Source: Polytrichum commune (lineage: Eukaryota; Streptophyta; Polytrichopsida; Polytrichales; Polytrichaceae). Taken from it: a DNA stretch of 60,000 nt. The notes beneath the pieces are model-generated. The model worked only from the letters and a program-made list of their open reading frames with translations. It had not been told where the DNA came from and searched no databases. Location: positions 22,570,001 through 22,630,000 of the forward strand of contig OX485806.1 in assembly GCA_950295325.1 (NCBI GenBank). Reading direction: 5' to 3'. A program made the translations under genes and the position numbers. Numbering within the stretch: position 1 is the stretch's first letter; the number at the start of each line of letters is the position of its first letter. Below are positions 58,541 to 60,000 of the stretch, piece by piece.

Positions 58541-60000
58541 TGTACCTTGAGGCTCAAATGAATGGGACAAATGTCTCATGTATTGACAAAGAGGCTACCA
58601 CTCCTTCTTGAGCCCAAAACTCATAAGGGAGTTGGGGCTTGCCGATTGGTAGAGCGGGCAAGCCCACCAAGGTGCGGTTTGGAAAGGGCGAACCGCATGA
58701 GACAAAGGAGGCCGCGATGCATGTAACCTTTCAATGTGGGACATTGGATTTTTGTCAAAATTTCACACCAAGTGAAATAGATGAAATGCATGTCATTGTG
58801 AAGGCCGCCTTCTTTGAAACTCACATGATAGATGTGAGGTGCAAGCCGGTGTGCTTGCGGTGCATTATGATGTGTCATAATGGCAAAGAATTGAAGTTCA
58901 AATTAACAAGGACTCCTATGGTAGGAGGACCTAAGTTGAATTTGGTCTTAATGGACCGAATGAAAAAAAATAAAAAAAAATAAAAAATTATGGTCGTGGT
59001 TCAATTGGAGCAACTCCAAGGAACGTATGGGGAGGCTAGGAAAGATGGGCCTCCCCCAAACAACATTGGTGTGATGTTGGTGAGATACAAGGATGTATTC
59101 ACCAATGTGTTGCCCAAAAAAACGTTACCGCCAAGGAGTGAAAAAGAACTTCGCTCAACGAGAGATTGAGTTCTTGAGGTATGTGGTGACAAAGGAAGTT
59201 GGTGGACGAACATGAAGAATGTGAAGGCAATTCAAAAGGAGAATTGGCCCTTCATTCAAAAAGGGCTTACGTCATTTATTGGCCTAGCCAACTACTACCA
59301 CCACTTCATTCGAGAGTTTTTGAAGGTTGCTAGGACCTTATTCAACTTATTGAGGGAAATGGCTATCCCAAGAGTGGGATGAGCCTTGTCGCCAAGCCTT
59401 TGGGGAGCTCAAGAGCAAGTTCTCTTCACAAGATGTGGTTAAGTTTCCGGGTTTTCATAAGCATTTTGAGGTGCACATGGAGGCAAAGGATTTTACCATT
59501 GGTGGATGTTGATCCAAGATGGATGACCATTGCTTGTGGGAGCATTAAGCTCCATGGTTGTCGAACCTTGTCCGGCTTGTGCAAGAAATGGTTATCCCAA
59601 GAGTGGGATGAGCCTTGCCACAAAGTCTTTAAGGAGCTTAAGACGAAGTTCTCTTCGCCGCCCGTGCTCAAGTTTGCGAAATTTGACAAACCTTTTGAGG
59701 TGCATATGGGGGCGAGTGACTTTGCCATTGGCAGATGGTTAACGTAGGATGGATGGCCATTGCATATGAGAGCGTTAAGCTTGATGGTTATCCGACCTTA
59801 TCCGACTTGTGGAAGAAATGACTATCCCAAGAGTGGGATGAGCCTTGCCACCAAGTCTTTGGGGAGCTTGAGAGCAAAGTGTTCTTAGACGCCCGTGCTC
59901 AAGTTCGCGGAGCTTGACAAACCTTTTGAGGTGCATACGGGGGTGAGCGACTTTGCCAATGGTGGATTATGTGTAATTGGATGGCCATTGCATATGGGAG
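58541..60000 (+). pseudogene. E6 pol remnant lacking RT, truncated by window end
   Basis: Protease segment open at 58639-58983, with DKE replacing DTG near 58585 and an A-rich insertion near 58964-58986. RT core missing at the join 59131-59150. RT thumb near 59270. At least three RNase H hinge repeats from 59362 (also 59593 and 59823), with HMGAS and HTGVS in the TDAS position. Integrase would lie outside. Confidence 0.85.

Larger units (their letters stand above)
17774..60000 (+). mobile_element. Element A: outer Ty3/gypsy LTR retrotransposon, 3' end outside window
   Basis: Host of the whole nest. The 5' LTR is 17774-19529, the internal region 19530-29520, and the 3' LTR is broken into 29521-30150 and 51713-52261 by E1 and E4; the rest is beyond the window. 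Domain order is gag, protease, spacer, RT, RNase H, integrase, as in Ty3/gypsy. The 'OTA' (Athila/Tat-like) placement rests on the tRNA-Asp-like primer site, RT style and large size. I see no archaeal-type second RNase H and no chromodomain. Confidence 0.9.
55717..60000 (-). mobile_element. E5: TGTCGC-family element, reverse, runs off the window
   Basis: 3' LTR 55717-56688 (972 bp), then the polypurine module and 167 bp of 3' spacer (56689-56855), where E6 inserted. Left flank AAAGA; right flank outside the window. E5 lies inside the E4 integrase region. Confidence 0.9.
56856..60000 (+). mobile_element. E6: TGTCGC-family element inside E5, runs off the window
   Basis: 5' LTR 56856-57830, primer site 57833-57850, internal region to the window end. 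Left flank TAGGT. The fourth level of nesting (A, E4, E5, E6). Confidence 0.93.

Overview
The window looks like nuclear DNA of a land plant with a large, transposon-rich genome. It has intron-rich genes of plant-type families, several MITE-like repeats, and deep nests of LTR retrotransposons. I cannot place it below land plant.

Region 1 (1-7625) holds the 5' two-thirds of a malonyl-CoA synthetase gene (AAE13 type) on the minus strand. Its 3' exons lie beyond position 1. One intron (1675 down to 1429) has AT-AC ends and matches the U12 (minor spliceosome) consensus at the donor, branch point and acceptor. Region 2 (7626-14582) is a complete 11-exon gene for an organellar RluA-type RNA pseudouridine synthase on the plus strand. 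The two genes are divergent. Their introns and the space between them carry four dispersed repeat families: R1 (inverted pair), R2 and M1 (MITE-like), and R3. They also carry several local tandem duplications.

Region 3 (14583-17773) is mostly gene-free. It ends in a C-rich stretch and a 283-bp tandem duplication in which each copy carries the same short ATG-initiated ORF.

Region 4 (17774 to beyond 60000) is a nest of LTR retrotransposons. The outermost element, A, is a Ty3/gypsy element of the OTA (Athila/Tat-like) type with 1.76-kb LTRs, a gag-protease frame and an RT-RNase H-integrase frame. Each frame is broken by only one in-frame stop. Its 3' LTR was hit twice by members of a second family, called TGTCGC here: E1 (30151-51712) and E4 (52262 onward). 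E1 was then hit by E2 (31282-38260) and E3 (41285-48791). E4 was hit by a solo LTR (54251-55222) and by E5, and E5 was hit by E6, which runs off the window. Target-site duplications of 5 bp confirm E1, E2, E3 and the solo LTR.

The TGTCGC family is the most interesting object here. It derives from a chromodomain Ty3/gypsy element (Tekay/Del-like), yet every copy that can be read lacks the reverse-transcriptase core at the same junction. The protease DTG motif has become DKE, the first RNase H aspartate is lost, and E1, E2 and E3 share the same integrase stop codon. Even so, the copies moved recently: the LTR pairs are identical or nearly so. This points to a non-autonomous family mobilised in trans by a partner not seen here. 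The family also has a tandemly amplified RNase H segment, a duplicated polypurine-tract module with about 750 bp of extra 3' sequence, and LTRs full of perfect hairpins.
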